From NCBI RefSeq assembly GCF_015752205.1, contig NZ_JADOVG010000002.1, positions 62,001-126,000 on the forward strand: a DNA stretch of 64,000 bases. Direction: 5' to 3'. Positions 8,192 through 17,067 of the stretch are shown here, piece by piece. This stretch comes from Polaromonas sp. CG_9.7. Its GTDB lineage: Bacteria; Pseudomonadota; Gammaproteobacteria; Burkholderiales; Burkholderiaceae_C. Under the pieces are notes generated by a model. It was given only the letters and a program-made list of their open reading frames with translations. It was not told the DNA's origin and did no database searches. The first letter of the stretch is position 1. Each line of letters starts with the position of its first letter. Both the position numbers and the translations under genes were made by a program.

Positions 8192-9217
8192 CTAAACCCC
8201 GGGGGTGTGCCCGAAAAATTCCGGGTCCAGCACCAGTTCGCGCAGTGGCTGGAGCCGCTTTTCTGATTGATCGGCCTGCCCGCACCATTCGGCCGCCTCT
8301 TCGATTGCCCCCGACTCCTGCGCCAGCGCCTGCATCTGGCGCAGCAGCATCACGCGCTCCTCGACCGCGCGCAGCGTGGCCCACAGGCCGTTGTCGATGG
8401 CTTCGTTAACCTGGGCCAGCAGGCTCTTGAGCGAAAACGCGTGGCCGGTGTGGCAGCGAAAGCGCACGATCGGCCCTTCCTCGATCTGCACCAGCACGCC
8501 ATGGCAGTCAGGGCAGGTGTATTTTGAAATCTTGCCCAGGTTCATGACCCCGGCCCTGAGCGCATTACCTTCCATGGCAATGTGGTTTTCCATTGCAAGC
8601 TGTGTGTTGGTCATGGGTATTGCCTCGGGTGCCGTGGTGCCAACCAGTTCACTAACCTTGGCGGCCAAGGCCTCAAGCGTGCCGACCAGATCAACCTGGA
8701 CATGCGCCATGGCGCTTTGCGGCATGGAGGAATACATGGCTTCGTCAGGGTCCTGCACCAGCGCAAGGCCCTGGTGGTCCTTGATGGCCCAGAGCCCGGC
8801 CGTGCCGTCGTCCAGCGCGCCGCTCAGGACCACACCGATGACACGCGGGCCGAAGGCAGTGGCGGCAGAGCGAAACAGCACATCGATGGACGGCCTGAAC
8901 CGGCCTTCTTTCGGGCCCCGGCTGAGCCGGATGCCCTGCGGCGTGAGCATGAGGTGGCGGTCGGCCGAGGCGACATACACCTGCCCGTTGCTGATCGCCT
9001 CGCCATCCTGCGCAATCTTCACGGCCAGCCGTGTTGACGCGCGGAGCACCCGGTCCAGCTGGCTGGCGGTGTCCGCCGGAATATGCAGGACCACCAGAAA
9101 AGCCGCTGGCAGATCGGCGGGCAGGGCATGAAAAAACCCCCGCAGTGCCTCCACCCCGCCGGCCGAGGCGCCAATGACCACGATGTCGCGTTTTGGCAAG
9201 TCTGCAGAGGAAGACAT
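8192..9217 (-). CDS. Stand-alone CheB-type methylesterase with C-terminal zinc-ribbon-like tail
   Basis: The first ~190 of 341 residues form a CheB methylesterase/deamidase domain with its catalytic triad visible: S18 in VIGASAGG, H45 in VVLHIP and the aspartate in LSGALDDGTAG. There is no N-terminal receiver domain. The C-terminal third carries CPDCHG and FRCHTGHAF, a likely metal-binding four-ligand cluster, and a helical tail. Proteins of this shape occur outside classical chemotaxis operons, and no other che gene is nearby, so the target and the activating signal are unknown. Confidence 0.85.
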   Translation of the reverse strand: MSSSADLPKRDIVVIGASAGGVEALRGFFHALPADLPAAFLVVLHIPADTASQLDRVLRASTRLAVKIAQDGEAISNGQVYVASADRHLMLTPQGIRLSRGPKEGRFRPSIDVLFRSAATAFGPRVIGVVLSGALDDGTAGLWAIKDHQGLALVQDPDEAMYSSMPQSAMAHVQVDLVGTLEALAAKVSELVGTTAPEAIPMTNTQLAMENHIAMEGNALRAGVMNLGKISKYTCPDCHGVLVQIEEGPIVRFRCHTGHAFSLKSLLAQVNEAIDNGLWATLRAVEERVMLLRQMQALAQESGAIEEAAEWCGQADQSEKRLQPLRELVLDPEFFGHTPGV

Positions 9218-9344
9218 CGGTTCAGTCTACGGCAATACCGCCTGTCGCGATAGCCGGTTGAATGCGCCGTCAGTCGTGAGCGGTGCGCAAGCTGTCAGGC
9301 CGTTAGGCCGTTCAGGAAACGGCGCTGTGTGAAGGTGTGGTTTT

Positions 9345-9410
9345 TGCTATGCAAAAAATAGCTGCTTGTGCAAGCATCTATTGCGCAAAAGCCATTTTTT
9401 ATCATTAAAA
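9345..9410 (+). repeat. Intergenic hairpin repeat, copy 2
   Basis: Reads GCTATGCAAAAAATAGC (a stem with an A-rich loop), then TGCTTGTGCAAGCATC and TTGCGCAAAAGCCATTTTTT. It belongs to the family described at 8085-8150 and lies in the 236-base gap between the divergently oriented-by-product but same-strand cheB and ABC permease genes. The T run after the GC-poor stem might also act as a weak terminator. Confidence 0.6.
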
Positions 9411-9453
9411 ATTGCCGTGGCTTGTGTGCCCCGCTCCATCACTGCCCCAGCGG

Positions 9454-10302
9454 TCAATTGCGAAACCGCTTGCGCGTCAGTGCCAGCGCAATCCAGAACG
9501 CGGCGACACCATAGCCCACCAGCACTGCCAGGTGCCGCGGGCCCTGTGTCGGCCACTGGCCAAGGAACAGCGGGCGGATCAGTTCGACGGCGGCGGTCAG
9601 CGGCAGCCAGTCTGAAATTGTCCGCAGTGCGCCGGGCAGTTGGTCGCGCGGAAAAAATACGCCGCTCAGGAACATCGTCGGCGTCAGGAACAGGGAAAAG
9701 TAGTACGTGAAAAAGTCGTAGCCCTTGGCCAGCGCGTTGAAGATCAGCGCGATGCTGGCAAACACGACGCCAACCAGCCCGAGCAGCGGCAGCACCCAAA
9801 TCAGCATCGGGCTGTGGCTGATGCCGAGCGCCAGCATCACCCCCAGAATCACCGCGCTGGTGAACAGCGACTTGAAGGCGGCCCACAGCATCTCGGCAAA
9901 CACCACGTCGTCAAGCCGCACCGGCGCGTTCATGATGCCGTCCCAGGTGCGCTGCACATTCATGCGCGAAAACGCCGAATACAGCGCTTCGAACGACGCG
10001 GCATTCATCGCGCTCATGCAGATTGAGCCGCTCGCCAGGAACACGATGTAGGGCACGGCGCTGCCATTCAACTGCACCTGCCCGATCAGTGCGCCAATGC
10101 CATAGCCAAAGGCCACCAGTGTGATCAGCGGCTCGGCAATGTTGCCGACCAGACTGGGAATGGCCAGCTTGCGCCAGACCAGCAGGTTGCGCCGGAACAC
10201 CGGCCACCAGCGCCCGCTGATCTGCGGCGGCCGCAGCAGCGATGGCTGCCGGGGCTGTGCTTGGGGCGTGTGCGGCGGTGTGGTCGTGGCGTCGGTCTTC
10301 AT
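9454..10302 (-). CDS. ABC-2 type transporter permease (NodJ-like)
   Basis: A 282-residue inner-membrane protein with about six hydrophobic segments and the ABC-2 signature near the C-terminus (LFLTPTMFLSGVFFPRDQLP, then LPLTAAVELIRPLFLG). This is the NodJ/DRA-type exporter permease family. The start ATG overlaps the stop of the ATPase gene by 4 bases, so the pair is translationally coupled. Substrate unknown; NodIJ-like pairs in non-nodulating betaproteobacteria have been linked to export of small molecules or lipooligosaccharides, but nothing here identifies the cargo. Confidence 0.85.
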   Translation of the reverse strand: MKTDATTTPPHTPQAQPRQPSLLRPPQISGRWWPVFRRNLLVWRKLAIPSLVGNIAEPLITLVAFGYGIGALIGQVQLNGSAVPYIVFLASGSICMSAMNAASFEALYSAFSRMNVQRTWDGIMNAPVRLDDVVFAEMLWAAFKSLFTSAVILGVMLALGISHSPMLIWVLPLLGLVGVVFASIALIFNALAKGYDFFTYYFSLFLTPTMFLSGVFFPRDQLPGALRTISDWLPLTAAVELIRPLFLGQWPTQGPRHLAVLVGYGVAAFWIALALTRKRFRN

Positions 10303-11252
10303 GCGGCCTCGCGGATCTGGCGTCCGGTGAGTTTGAGGAACAGGTCTTCAAGATTGGCCGGGCGGTGCAGTGTGCGCAGCGTGGGGTGGTCGGTCAGCGC
10401 TGCCAGCAGGCGCTTGGCGTCGGCGGTGTAGAAAAACACCGTTTCACCGCTGACCTCGACGCGCGCGGCCATGGCCCGCAGTGGCGCATGCTGTGGCAAT
10501 TCGACCAGCGACAGCGCGCCCGCGCCATAGACCTCGACCACGTCGGGCTCCAGGTTGCTGGCGATCAGTTCGCGCGGCGTGCCTTCGGTCATTTTCTTGC
10601 CGTGGTCGAGCACCAGAAGGCGGTTGCACAGGCGCTCGGCCTCGTCCATGAAATGCGTCGTCAGCAAAATGGACTTGCCCTGCTGCACCAGCCGCTGCAG
10701 CCGCTCCCACATCAGGTGCCGTGCCTGCGGGTCGAGCCCGGTGGTGGGTTCGTCGAGCAGCAGCAGTTGCGGATCGTTGACCAGCGCCCGGGCCAGGCTC
10801 AGCCGGCGCTTCATGCCGCCCGAGAGTTCGCTGAGATTGGCGTCAGCCTTGTGCGTCAGCGCGGCGAATTCCAGCAGTTTCGGGATGCGTTCCCTGATCA
10901 CCCAGTCCTTCAGGCCGAAATAGCGGCCGAACACCAGCAGGTTCTCGGCGCATGAAAAATCCGGGTCCAGGCTGTCGAACTGGCTGACGATGCCAAGTTG
11001 CGCCTTGATCGCCAGCGCGTCCTGGGGCATTGAAAGGCGGGTGCCCTGGCCGGGGGGGAGATAGCGGATGCTTCCCGAGTCGGGGCTGGTCAAGCCCAGG
11101 CACATGCGGATGGTGGTGGTCTTGCCCGCGCCGTTCGGACCGATGACGCCCAGGCATTCGCCGGGCGCGATGGAAAACGACAGCTGGTCAACGACGGTGG
11201 CGCTGCCATAGCGTTTGGTCAGGTCCACGACTTCAAAGAGCTTCTCGGTCAT
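10299..11252 (-). CDS. ABC transporter ATP-binding protein (NodI-like)
   Basis: The 317-residue ATPase has all motifs of an active ABC subunit: Walker A GPNGAGKTT, signature LSGGMKRRLSLARAL, Walker B LLLLDEPTTGLD and the switch histidine in LLTTHFMDEAE. It carries a C-terminal extension of about 80 residues typical of NodI/DrrA-type exporters. It is the first gene of a two-gene minus-strand operon with the permease. Together they form a homodimeric or heterotetrameric efflux system of unknown substrate. Confidence 0.88.
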   Translation of the reverse strand: MTEKLFEVVDLTKRYGSATVVDQLSFSIAPGECLGVIGPNGAGKTTTIRMCLGLTSPDSGSIRYLPPGQGTRLSMPQDALAIKAQLGIVSQFDSLDPDFSCAENLLVFGRYFGLKDWVIRERIPKLLEFAALTHKADANLSELSGGMKRRLSLARALVNDPQLLLLDEPTTGLDPQARHLMWERLQRLVQQGKSILLTTHFMDEAERLCNRLLVLDHGKKMTEGTPRELIASNLEPDVVEVYGAGALSLVELPQHAPLRAMAARVEVSGETVFFYTADAKRLLAALTDHPTLRTLHRPANLEDLFLKLTGRQIREAA

Positions 11253-11291
11253 GCGTCTATTGTGCCCATCCGGCGCGGCGCCGGCCTGCGC

Positions 11292-11897
11292 TCAGCCTTC
11301 CCGGACTTCAATGTGGTACATGGCCCAAGGGCAGTTGGAAAAGCGTTGCCCCAAAGGCTTGGCGGCCGTGTCGGGAAAGCGGTCGGCGTCAAAAATACTC
11401 CACAGCGGCCCCAGGCCGCCCAGCGGTATGGGTTGACCGTCCAGGTGGGTAGCGACGATGAAACGGTACTTTTCTGCCTCGGCCGCTGTAACGTGCGCCG
11501 CATAACCGTCCACGGCGCGCAGAAACAGCGCTGTTTTTTCGGTCGCCTTCACGCCGCAGGCTTTCATCACATCGACCAGCAGCGGGCCTTTCAGGGCATG
11601 GGGCTTGCCGTCGTACTCCAGCGTTGGCTGGATGCTGAAGGCGGGCAGGGCAGTGAGGGCGGCAAAATCAAATACCTGCGCTTTGTCGAAGGTGATTTTT
11701 TGCTTGGTCATCATCCGGTCCAGGGCCGGATCGAGCGGCCCCCGGTTGCCCGCGCCGATGCGCCCGGTGACCGTCAGCAGCACTGGCCCCGAAAAGGGTT
11801 TGCGACTGTCTTTCGCCAGCGCCCATGAGGGCAAGGCCAGTGTGCCAGCGGCCAAGGTGCCCGCCATGGAGAGGCCCAGAAAATCACGTTTTTCCAT
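11292..11897 (-). CDS. Periplasmic molybdopterin-oxidoreductase-fold protein
   Basis: The start at 11897 gives a 201-residue precursor with an N-terminal KRDFLGLSMAG followed by a hydrophobic stretch ending near SWALAK, a signal peptide that looks Tat-like with an imperfect twin-Arg motif. The mature part contains PHALKGPLLVDVMKACGVKA and a C-terminal WAMYHIEV, matching the sulfite-oxidase/molybdopterin-binding fold in its short (~170 aa) form. The longer in-frame extension upstream overlaps the purT promoter and is rejected. The C in DVMKACGV is not at the position of the Mo-ligating cysteine of YedY as far as I can tell, so catalysis is doubtful. Function unknown. Confidence 0.65.
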   Translation of the reverse strand: MEKRDFLGLSMAGTLAAGTLALPSWALAKDSRKPFSGPVLLTVTGRIGAGNRGPLDPALDRMMTKQKITFDKAQVFDFAALTALPAFSIQPTLEYDGKPHALKGPLLVDVMKACGVKATEKTALFLRAVDGYAAHVTAAEAEKYRFIVATHLDGQPIPLGGLGPLWSIFDADRFPDTAAKPLGQRFSNCPWAMYHIEVREG

Positions 11898-12085
11898 AGT
11901 CAATTCTTTCTGTGTTGGGTTGTGTGCAGATGTTACACAGGTAACTTGACGCCCGGGGCAGCGCGTGGCGCGCATTATCGTTTTCCGGCTGCACAACTGC
12001 AGTGAAGTACAGTAGCTGCCAGCAGCCCGGCTTGCCCATCGGGCATGTGACCAGGCCTTTTTCATTCTCTACTTTTCCTGTCCCT

Positions 12086-13312
12086 ATGACCACTTTTGGA
12101 ACCCCTTTGTCTCCCCATGCCACCAAAGTCATGCTCCTTGGCTCGGGCGAACTGGGCAAGGAAGTGCTGATCGCGCTGCAGCGCCTGGGCGTGGAAACCA
12201 TCGCCGTCGACCGTTACGACAACGCGCCTGGCCAGCAGGTGGCGCACCATGCGCGCACCCTCACCATGAGCGACCCGGCGCAACTTAAAGCGCTGATCGA
12301 GCGCGAAAAACCCGACCTGGTCGTGCCCGAGATCGAGGCGATTGCCACCGCCATGCTGGAAGAGCTTGAAACCGCCGGCGTGGTGCGGGTGGTGCCCACG
12401 GCCCGCGCTGCGCGCCTGACCATGGACCGCGAGGGCATCCGCCGGCTGGCTGCCGAAACGCTGGGCTTGCCGACCAGTCCGTATGTGTTTTGCGATTCAC
12501 TGGAAGAATTGCAAAGCGCTATCGACAACAAGATCGGCTATCCCTGCGTCGTCAAGCCGGTGATGAGCTCGTCGGGCAAAGGCCAGAGCAAGATTGCCCT
12601 GCCCAAAGACGTGGCACCTGCCTGGGACCATGCGATGGCCGGCGGACGGGTCAACCACGGCCGGGTAATCGTCGAAGGCTTCATCGACTTCGACTATGAA
12701 ATCACGCTGCTGACTGTGCGCGCGCTGGGGGCAGACGGCAAGGTGGAAACGCATTTTTGCGAACCGATTGGCCACCTGCAGGTCAGCGGCGACTATGTCG
12801 AAAGCTGGCAGCCGCAGCCAATGCGCCCGGGTGCGCTTGAAAGCAGCCGCGCCATTGCCAAGGCCGTGACCGACAACCTGGGCGCCGGCCCTGACGGTCA
12901 GCCCGCTGGGCTGGGCGTGTTCGGCGTCGAGTTGTTCGTCAAGGGCGACGACGTCTGGTTCAGCGAAGTCAGCCCGCGCCCGCACGACACCGGCATGGTG
13001 ACGCTGTGCACCCAGTGGCAAAACGAGTTCGAGCTGCATGCGCGCGCCATCCTGGGCCTGCCGGTCAGCACCGCGCTGAAAAGCCCGGGTGCCAGCGCCG
13101 TGATCTATGGCGGTGTCGATGCGGCGGGCATCGTGTTCGACGGCGTGGCCGATGCGCTGCAGGTGCCGCAAACCGACATCCGCCTGTTCGGCAAGCCTGA
13201 GAGTTTCGTCAAGCGGCGCATGGGCGTGGCACTGGCCTTCGATGACGATGTCGAGGTGGCACGCAGCCGGGCCCGGCTGGCTGCGTCGAAAGTCACGCCC
13301 CGCGTCGCCTGA
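12086..13312 (+). CDS. purT: Formate-dependent phosphoribosylglycinamide formyltransferase (GAR transformylase 2)
   Basis: The 408-residue ATP-grasp enzyme uses formate and ATP to formylate GAR in step three of de novo purine synthesis, independently of folate. The N-terminal [21 protein letters not shown] is the PurT/PurK-type first domain, and the ATP-grasp core contains [17 protein letters not shown] and the metal-binding [13 protein letters not shown]. The start ATG at 12086 gives the family length (~393-400) and avoids an unlikely upstream extension. Its stop overlaps the next gene's start (TGATG), so the MscS gene is probably cotranscribed. Confidence 0.95.
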   Translation: MTTFGTPLSPHATKVMLLGSGELGKEVLIALQRLGVETIAVDRYDNAPGQQVAHHARTLTMSDPAQLKALIEREKPDLVVPEIEAIATAMLEELETAGVVRVVPTARAARLTMDREGIRRLAAETLGLPTSPYVFCDSLEELQSAIDNKIGYPCVVKPVMSSSGKGQSKIALPKDVAPAWDHAMAGGRVNHGRVIVEGFIDFDYEITLLTVRALGADGKVETHFCEPIGHLQVSGDYVESWQPQPMRPGALESSRAIAKAVTDNLGAGPDGQPAGLGVFGVELFVKGDDVWFSEVSPRPHDTGMVTLCTQWQNEFELHARAILGLPVSTALKSPGASAVIYGGVDAAGIVFDGVADALQVPQTDIRLFGKPESFVKRRMGVALAFDDDVEVARSRARLAASKVTPRVA

Positions 13313-14442
13313 TGGCGGGCAGTTGGGAAGGGAATTGGCCCGTGCGATTTTCCGAGCTGATGTCCTGGACCGACGATTCGTCGTTGCACGTTTTAATAGC
13401 AGCGCTGGTTGCGGTGGTGCTGGCGCTGCTGGTGCACCGGGTCAGCGCGAGCGTGGTGCTGCGCCTGACGCGGTCCATGCCGGTGTTGAACCGGGCAGCG
13501 CAGCAATGCCGTGCGCCGGCCCAGGTGCTGCTGCCGTTGATGGCGCTGCAGGCGGTCTGGCAGGGCGCGCCCGACAACGTTCCGCTGATCGCCGGAATTC
13601 GCCATGCCAACGGTTTGTTGCTGCTTGTCACGCTGACCTGGATGGGCCTGCGCGCTGTTCGCGGCGTGGCCCAGGGCATCATCGGCCTGTACCCGCTCAA
13701 TGTGGAAGACAACCTGCAGGCGCGCGGCATCCATACCCAGACCCGGATGCTGGCCCGCACCGCCATGCTCATCATCGTCGTGGCGGGGCTGGCGCTGATT
13801 TTGATGACTTTTCCGGGCGCGCGCCAGATTGGCGCGAGCCTGCTGGCATCGGCTGGCGTCTTTGGCCTGGTGGCGGGCATTGCGGCGCGGCCGATTCTCA
13901 GCAACCTGATCTCCGGGTTGCAAATTGCGCTGGCGCAGCCGTTTCGCATCGACGACGTGCTCATCATCCAGGGCGAATGGGGCCGGGTCGAGGAAATCAC
14001 CGGCACCTACGTCGTGCTGAAAATCTGGGACGAGCGCCGGCTGATCATTCCGCTGCAGTGGTTCATTGAAAACCCGTTCCAGAACTGGACGCGCAACAAT
14101 GCGCAGATCATCGGCACGGTGCTCCTGTGGGTCGACTACCGCATGCCCCTGGCGCCGCTGCGCGAAGCCGCCCAGCGCGCCTGCGAGGCCGCGCACGAAT
14201 GGGACCAGCGGCTGTGCCTGCTGCAGGTGGTGGAGGCGGGCGAGCGCAGCATGCAGGTGCGGGTGCTGGTGACGTCGGGTAATTCCAGCCTGAACTGGGA
14301 TTTGCGCTGCAAGGTGCGCGAGGCACTGGTGGACTGCATGCAGCGTGACTGGCCGGAACATTTGCCGTTGATGCGGGGTGAAATGGGGGAACGCTCCGGC
14401 GTGGCGGCCGTTGCCCGGGCTGACCAGGACCCGTTGGCTTGA
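13312..14442 (+). CDS. MscS-family mechanosensitive channel
   Basis: A 376-residue membrane protein with four to five hydrophobic segments (near LIAALVAVVLALLV, LLLLVTLTWMGL, RTAMLIIVVAGLALILM) and the MscS pore and beta domains: ASLLASAGVFGLVAGIAARP, ISGLQIALAQPFRIDDVLII and EEITGTYVVLKIWDERRLIIP. The TM3-like GLVAGIAARPILSNLISG segment is the conserved pore helix. It relieves turgor after hypo-osmotic shock or acts as a small-ion channel. The start codon overlaps the purT stop by one base. Confidence 0.88.
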   Translation: MAGSWEGNWPVRFSELMSWTDDSSLHVLIAALVAVVLALLVHRVSASVVLRLTRSMPVLNRAAQQCRAPAQVLLPLMALQAVWQGAPDNVPLIAGIRHANGLLLLVTLTWMGLRAVRGVAQGIIGLYPLNVEDNLQARGIHTQTRMLARTAMLIIVVAGLALILMTFPGARQIGASLLASAGVFGLVAGIAARPILSNLISGLQIALAQPFRIDDVLIIQGEWGRVEEITGTYVVLKIWDERRLIIPLQWFIENPFQNWTRNNAQIIGTVLLWVDYRMPLAPLREAAQRACEAAHEWDQRLCLLQVVEAGERSMQVRVLVTSGNSSLNWDLRCKVREALVDCMQRDWPEHLPLMRGEMGERSGVAAVARADQDPLA

Positions 14443-14614
14443 GCATGCGGCCTGGCGGTTGGCGCGCCTGATTTGTCTTGATCTGGCTGGCCGGGCAACC
14501 CCGGTTCAGCCCTCCCAGGCTGTGCTGATCCAACCAAAGACCCATCCCGCGCAGGCTTCACCTGAATTCATCAACAACCAAGACATCACCCGGCTTGATG
14601 CGGGTGCAATCACG

Positions 14615-14815
14615 GCGACGCGCTGGCGAGACTCGGCACCCTGGGTGGCGCTGCGGGTCAGCCGACATGTGACCGATGCCGACTACCGGCTGTTGGTGAA
14701 GAAGTCCACCGCCGCTGATCGCCATCACCGGCTACGGCCAGCCGCGCGACCTTGATGCGAGTCCCAAGCCGGCTTTCACCCCCACTACCACCTGACCATG
14801 CCGGTCGATACTGGA
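14615..14815 (+). pseudogene. Response-regulator receiver-domain relic (frameshifted)
   Basis: Frame one at 14715 reads SPPLIAITGYGQPRDLDA, which is the beta-5 region of a receiver domain ('LIA.TGYGQ..D'). The continuation AGFHPHYHLTMPVD (ending about 14812) is in another frame, so a frameshift separates two halves that normally join; the usual KPVD lysine has become M. Just upstream DALARLGTLGGAAGQP may be the preceding helix. No kinase or output domain is left. The rest of the 754-base gap (14443-15196) contains a repeat copy and nothing else I can support. Confidence 0.5.
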
Positions 14816-14920
14816 CCGCTTGCTGGGGAGCGCGTCAGGTTCGCTTGTCAGTTCACCACAGGCCGAGCTTGGCAACTGAACGGGGCGCGCTCTGGCCCGT
14901 AAAGCTGCCAATAGCATTGG

Positions 14921-14980
14921 TTACTTCAAAAGTAATAGCGCTTCATGCAAGCCAGCATTGCGCAAATGCCTTTTTTGGCA
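14921..14980 (+). repeat. Intergenic hairpin repeat, copy 3
   Basis: TTACTTCAAAAGTAATAGC forms a TTACT/AGTAA stem and is followed by GCTTCATGCAAG, then ATTGCGCAAATGCCTTTTTT. It matches the 'TTGCGCAAA.GCC-T run' end of copy 2 closely. It lies between the receiver-domain relic and yebC. Confidence 0.6.
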
Positions 14981-15196
14981 CTGAATCCGGGTGTAACGCC
15001 GTGCGGCCATTCACGCAACGCGCCGATAGCTGCCAGCGCAGATGGCTTCAGCGCCGCCAAAAGCGCGCATGGCTGGGTGTATAACGTAATCCCCCTCGGT
15101 CACGCGCCATGCCTTTTGCTGGCGGCGCGCTCGGCCCGGGGCTACCGAACAACCCCCCGTCGGCGCAAAGCGCGACAACCTCAAGGAACACCAGTC

Positions 15197-15910
15197 ATGG
15201 GCGCGCAATGGAAAGCAAAAGGCAAGGATCTGGCGGCAAATGCCAGGGGCCGGGTATTTGGAAAACTGTCCAAGGACATCATGATCGCGGCGCGCAGCGG
15301 TGCTGACCCGGCGTCAAACGCGCGCTTGCGCCTGGTGGTCGAGCAGGCTCGCAAGCTCTCGATGCCCAAGGAAACACTGGACCGGGCGATCAAGAAAGGC
15401 GCCGGCCTGACCGGCGAAACGGTGCATTTCGACCACGTCATCTACGAAGGCTTTGCGCCGCACCAAGTGCCGCTGATGGTTGAATGCCTGACCGACAACG
15501 TCAACCGCACCGCGTCCGAAATGCGCGTGTTGTTTCGCAAGGGCCAACTGGGCAGCGCCGGCTCGGTGGCCTGGGACTTTGACCACATGGGCATGATCGA
15601 GGCCGAGCCGCTGGCGGCTGGCGCCGACCCGGAACTCGCTGCCATCGAGGCCGGCGCGCAGGACTTGGAGCCAGGCCATGAAGACGGCACGACGCTGTTC
15701 CTGACCGACCCCGCCGACCTGGACCTGGTCAGCCGCGCGCTGCCTGCGCAGGGCTTTACCGTGCTGACCGCCAAGCTCGGCTACAAACCGAAGAACCCCG
15801 TCAATCCGGCATCCCTGAGCGCCGGCGACCTGCACGAGGTCGAGGCCTTCCTGGCCGCCATCGACGCCAACGACGACGTGCAGAACGTCTATGTCGGCCT
15901 GGCCGGCTGA
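15197..15910 (+). CDS. yebC: YebC/PmpR-family protein (transcription/translation factor family TACO1)
   Basis: The 237-residue protein has the YebC hallmarks: N-terminal [33 protein letters not shown], then [26 protein letters not shown], and acidic C-terminal domains ending [10 protein letters not shown]. The start is fixed by AAGGA at 15183-15187 and by the family. YebC proteins bind DNA as regulators in some bacteria and relieve ribosome stalling on proline-rich stretches in others. Most YebC proteins begin 'MAGHSKW'; here the His-Ser is replaced by AQW, marking the second, divergent paralogue group. Confidence 0.9.
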   Translation: MGAQWKAKGKDLAANARGRVFGKLSKDIMIAARSGADPASNARLRLVVEQARKLSMPKETLDRAIKKGAGLTGETVHFDHVIYEGFAPHQVPLMVECLTDNVNRTASEMRVLFRKGQLGSAGSVAWDFDHMGMIEAEPLAAGADPELAAIEAGAQDLEPGHEDGTTLFLTDPADLDLVSRALPAQGFTVLTAKLGYKPKNPVNPASLSAGDLHEVEAFLAAIDANDDVQNVYVGLAG

Positions 15911-15928
15911 GCCTGCTTTTTCATTGCC

Positions 15929-16513
15929 ATGAATAACCCCCCCGAGCTGATCCACATCACCGAACAGAACCATGCGGTGCTGATCGACCTGATGTATGCC
16001 AGCGAGAACAACTTCACCGGCCAGGTCATCTACGACCATCCGCTGTGCTTCTTGCATCCGCAGGCCGAAGCCGGCTTGCGCCGGGCGATTGCGGCGGCCC
16101 GGGGTTTCGGCTTTCGGCTGAAAATCCTCGACGCCTTTAGGCCGCAAGAGGCGCAGGAAGCGCTGTGGGCGGTGGCGCCCAACCCGGACTACATTGCCGA
16201 CCCGAAAAAGGGATCGAACCACACGCGCGGCGTCGCCATCGACCTGACGCTGGTCGGCGCAGACGGCCAGGCGCTCGACATGGGCACGCCGGTGGACACC
16301 ATGCACCCGGCGTCGCACCATTTCCACGTCGACCATCCGGCGCACATCCAGGTCAACCGCATGCGGCTGCTGACGGTGATGCTGGAAGCCGGCTTTGTCC
16401 ACCATCCGCGTGAATGGTGGCACTACCAGTTGCCGGATGCCAACCAGTTTGCGCTGATAGACAGCCATGACTTCATGCGCTGCCTGCACGACGGGAGCGC
16501 CAGACCGGCGTGA
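15929..16513 (+). CDS. ddpX: D-Ala-D-Ala dipeptidase, VanX/DdpX family
   Basis: The 194-residue zinc metallopeptidase keeps every key residue of the VanX family: R71 in DAFRP, zinc ligands H98 and D105 in SNHTRGVAID, catalytic E162 and zinc ligand H165 in REWWH. It hydrolyses D-Ala-D-Ala. No signal peptide is present, so it acts in the cytoplasm. No vanH/vanA partners are nearby, so D-Ala recycling rather than vancomycin resistance is the likely role, as for E. coli DdpX. It follows yebC by 18 bases and may share its transcript. Confidence 0.9.
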   Translation: MNNPPELIHITEQNHAVLIDLMYASENNFTGQVIYDHPLCFLHPQAEAGLRRAIAAARGFGFRLKILDAFRPQEAQEALWAVAPNPDYIADPKKGSNHTRGVAIDLTLVGADGQALDMGTPVDTMHPASHHFHVDHPAHIQVNRMRLLTVMLEAGFVHHPREWWHYQLPDANQFALIDSHDFMRCLHDGSARPA

Positions 16514-16675
16514 CGTGAAGCGCGCCAAAGCCCGAAGAATTCCGCATGGCGCGGGCGACAAGGACAACGGCATGACGGGCTCGGGCTTTGCTTAAAATCC
16601 GGCTTTTGCCGCTGCGGTATCGAACCCGGTGTTGCTCCGGCATTGCGCAGTTTCACAACCACTTCAAGGAATTTC

Positions 16676-16909
16676 ATGGACCAGCCTATTCATCAATTCA
16701 GCGATCTTTTTGCGCAACTTGGCCTGCCCAACGACGAGGCCGCCATCCAGCAGTTCATCGCCACGCATTCCCCCCTGAGAAGCGACATTGATCTGGCCGA
16801 CGCGCCGTTCTGGAACCATTCGCAAGCCGCGTTCCTCAAGGAAGAAAAGCTTGAGGATGCTGATTGGGCAGAACTGGTGGACCATCTGAACCTGGCGCTT
16901 CGCGGCTGA
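16676..16909 (+). CDS. DUF2789 family small protein
   Basis: A 77-residue acidic protein starting MDQPIHQFSDLFAQLGLP and containing LADAPFWNHSQAAFLKEE and DADWAELVDHLN, which matches the DUF2789 family in length and order of motifs. The ATG at 16676 has an AAGGA site six bases upstream. A short hairpin with a T run follows, so it is probably a monocistronic gene. Function unknown. Confidence 0.85.
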   Translation: MDQPIHQFSDLFAQLGLPNDEAAIQQFIATHSPLRSDIDLADAPFWNHSQAAFLKEEKLEDADWAELVDHLNLALRG

Positions 16910-16946
16910 AGTCCTGCGCCAGCGCTGAAAATTCTCTGCGCTCCCC

Positions 16947-16971
16947 AGCCGGTTCGCTGACCGGTTTTTTT
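16947..16971 (+). terminator. Rho-independent terminator of the DUF2789 gene
   Basis: CCGGT (16949-16953) and ACCGG (16960-16964) form a short GC stem with a 6-base loop, followed by seven T (16965-16971), 40 bases after the stop codon. Confidence 0.6.
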
Positions 16972-16998
16972 GAAAACCATCCATTCAAAAGGATTCGT

Positions 16999-17067
16999 GC
17001 CAGTGACGCCAGCATCCTGGTGGTGCCTGATCCGGCGTCTGACATCATGTTGGCGGCACAGGCATGA
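16999..17067 (+). pseudogene. Phosphate acetyltransferase (pta) relic
   Basis: In frame with a TGA at 17065-17067 the sequence reads ASDASILVVPDPASDIMLAA and then QA-stop. This resembles the 'ADILLVPDLEAGNMLAKQL' segment of phosphate acetyltransferases joined directly to the extreme C-terminus by an internal deletion. The TGA overlaps the ATG of the ackA relic (ATGA), which is the arrangement of an intact pta-ackA operon. Only about 22 codons remain, so the assignment rests partly on the neighbour. Confidence 0.45.

Noticed and set aside
15929..16513. Vancomycin resistance gene
   Set aside because: The protein is VanX-like, but there is no vanH, vanA/B ligase or vanRS nearby, and Gram-negative DdpX proteins serve D-Ala-D-Ala recycling.
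15314..16573. 419-codon open frame on the minus strand
   Set aside because: It lies opposite yebC and the VanX-type gene, both with clear family motifs; the frame is a by-product of high-GC codon bias and its product (rich in Gln, His, Arg) matches nothing.
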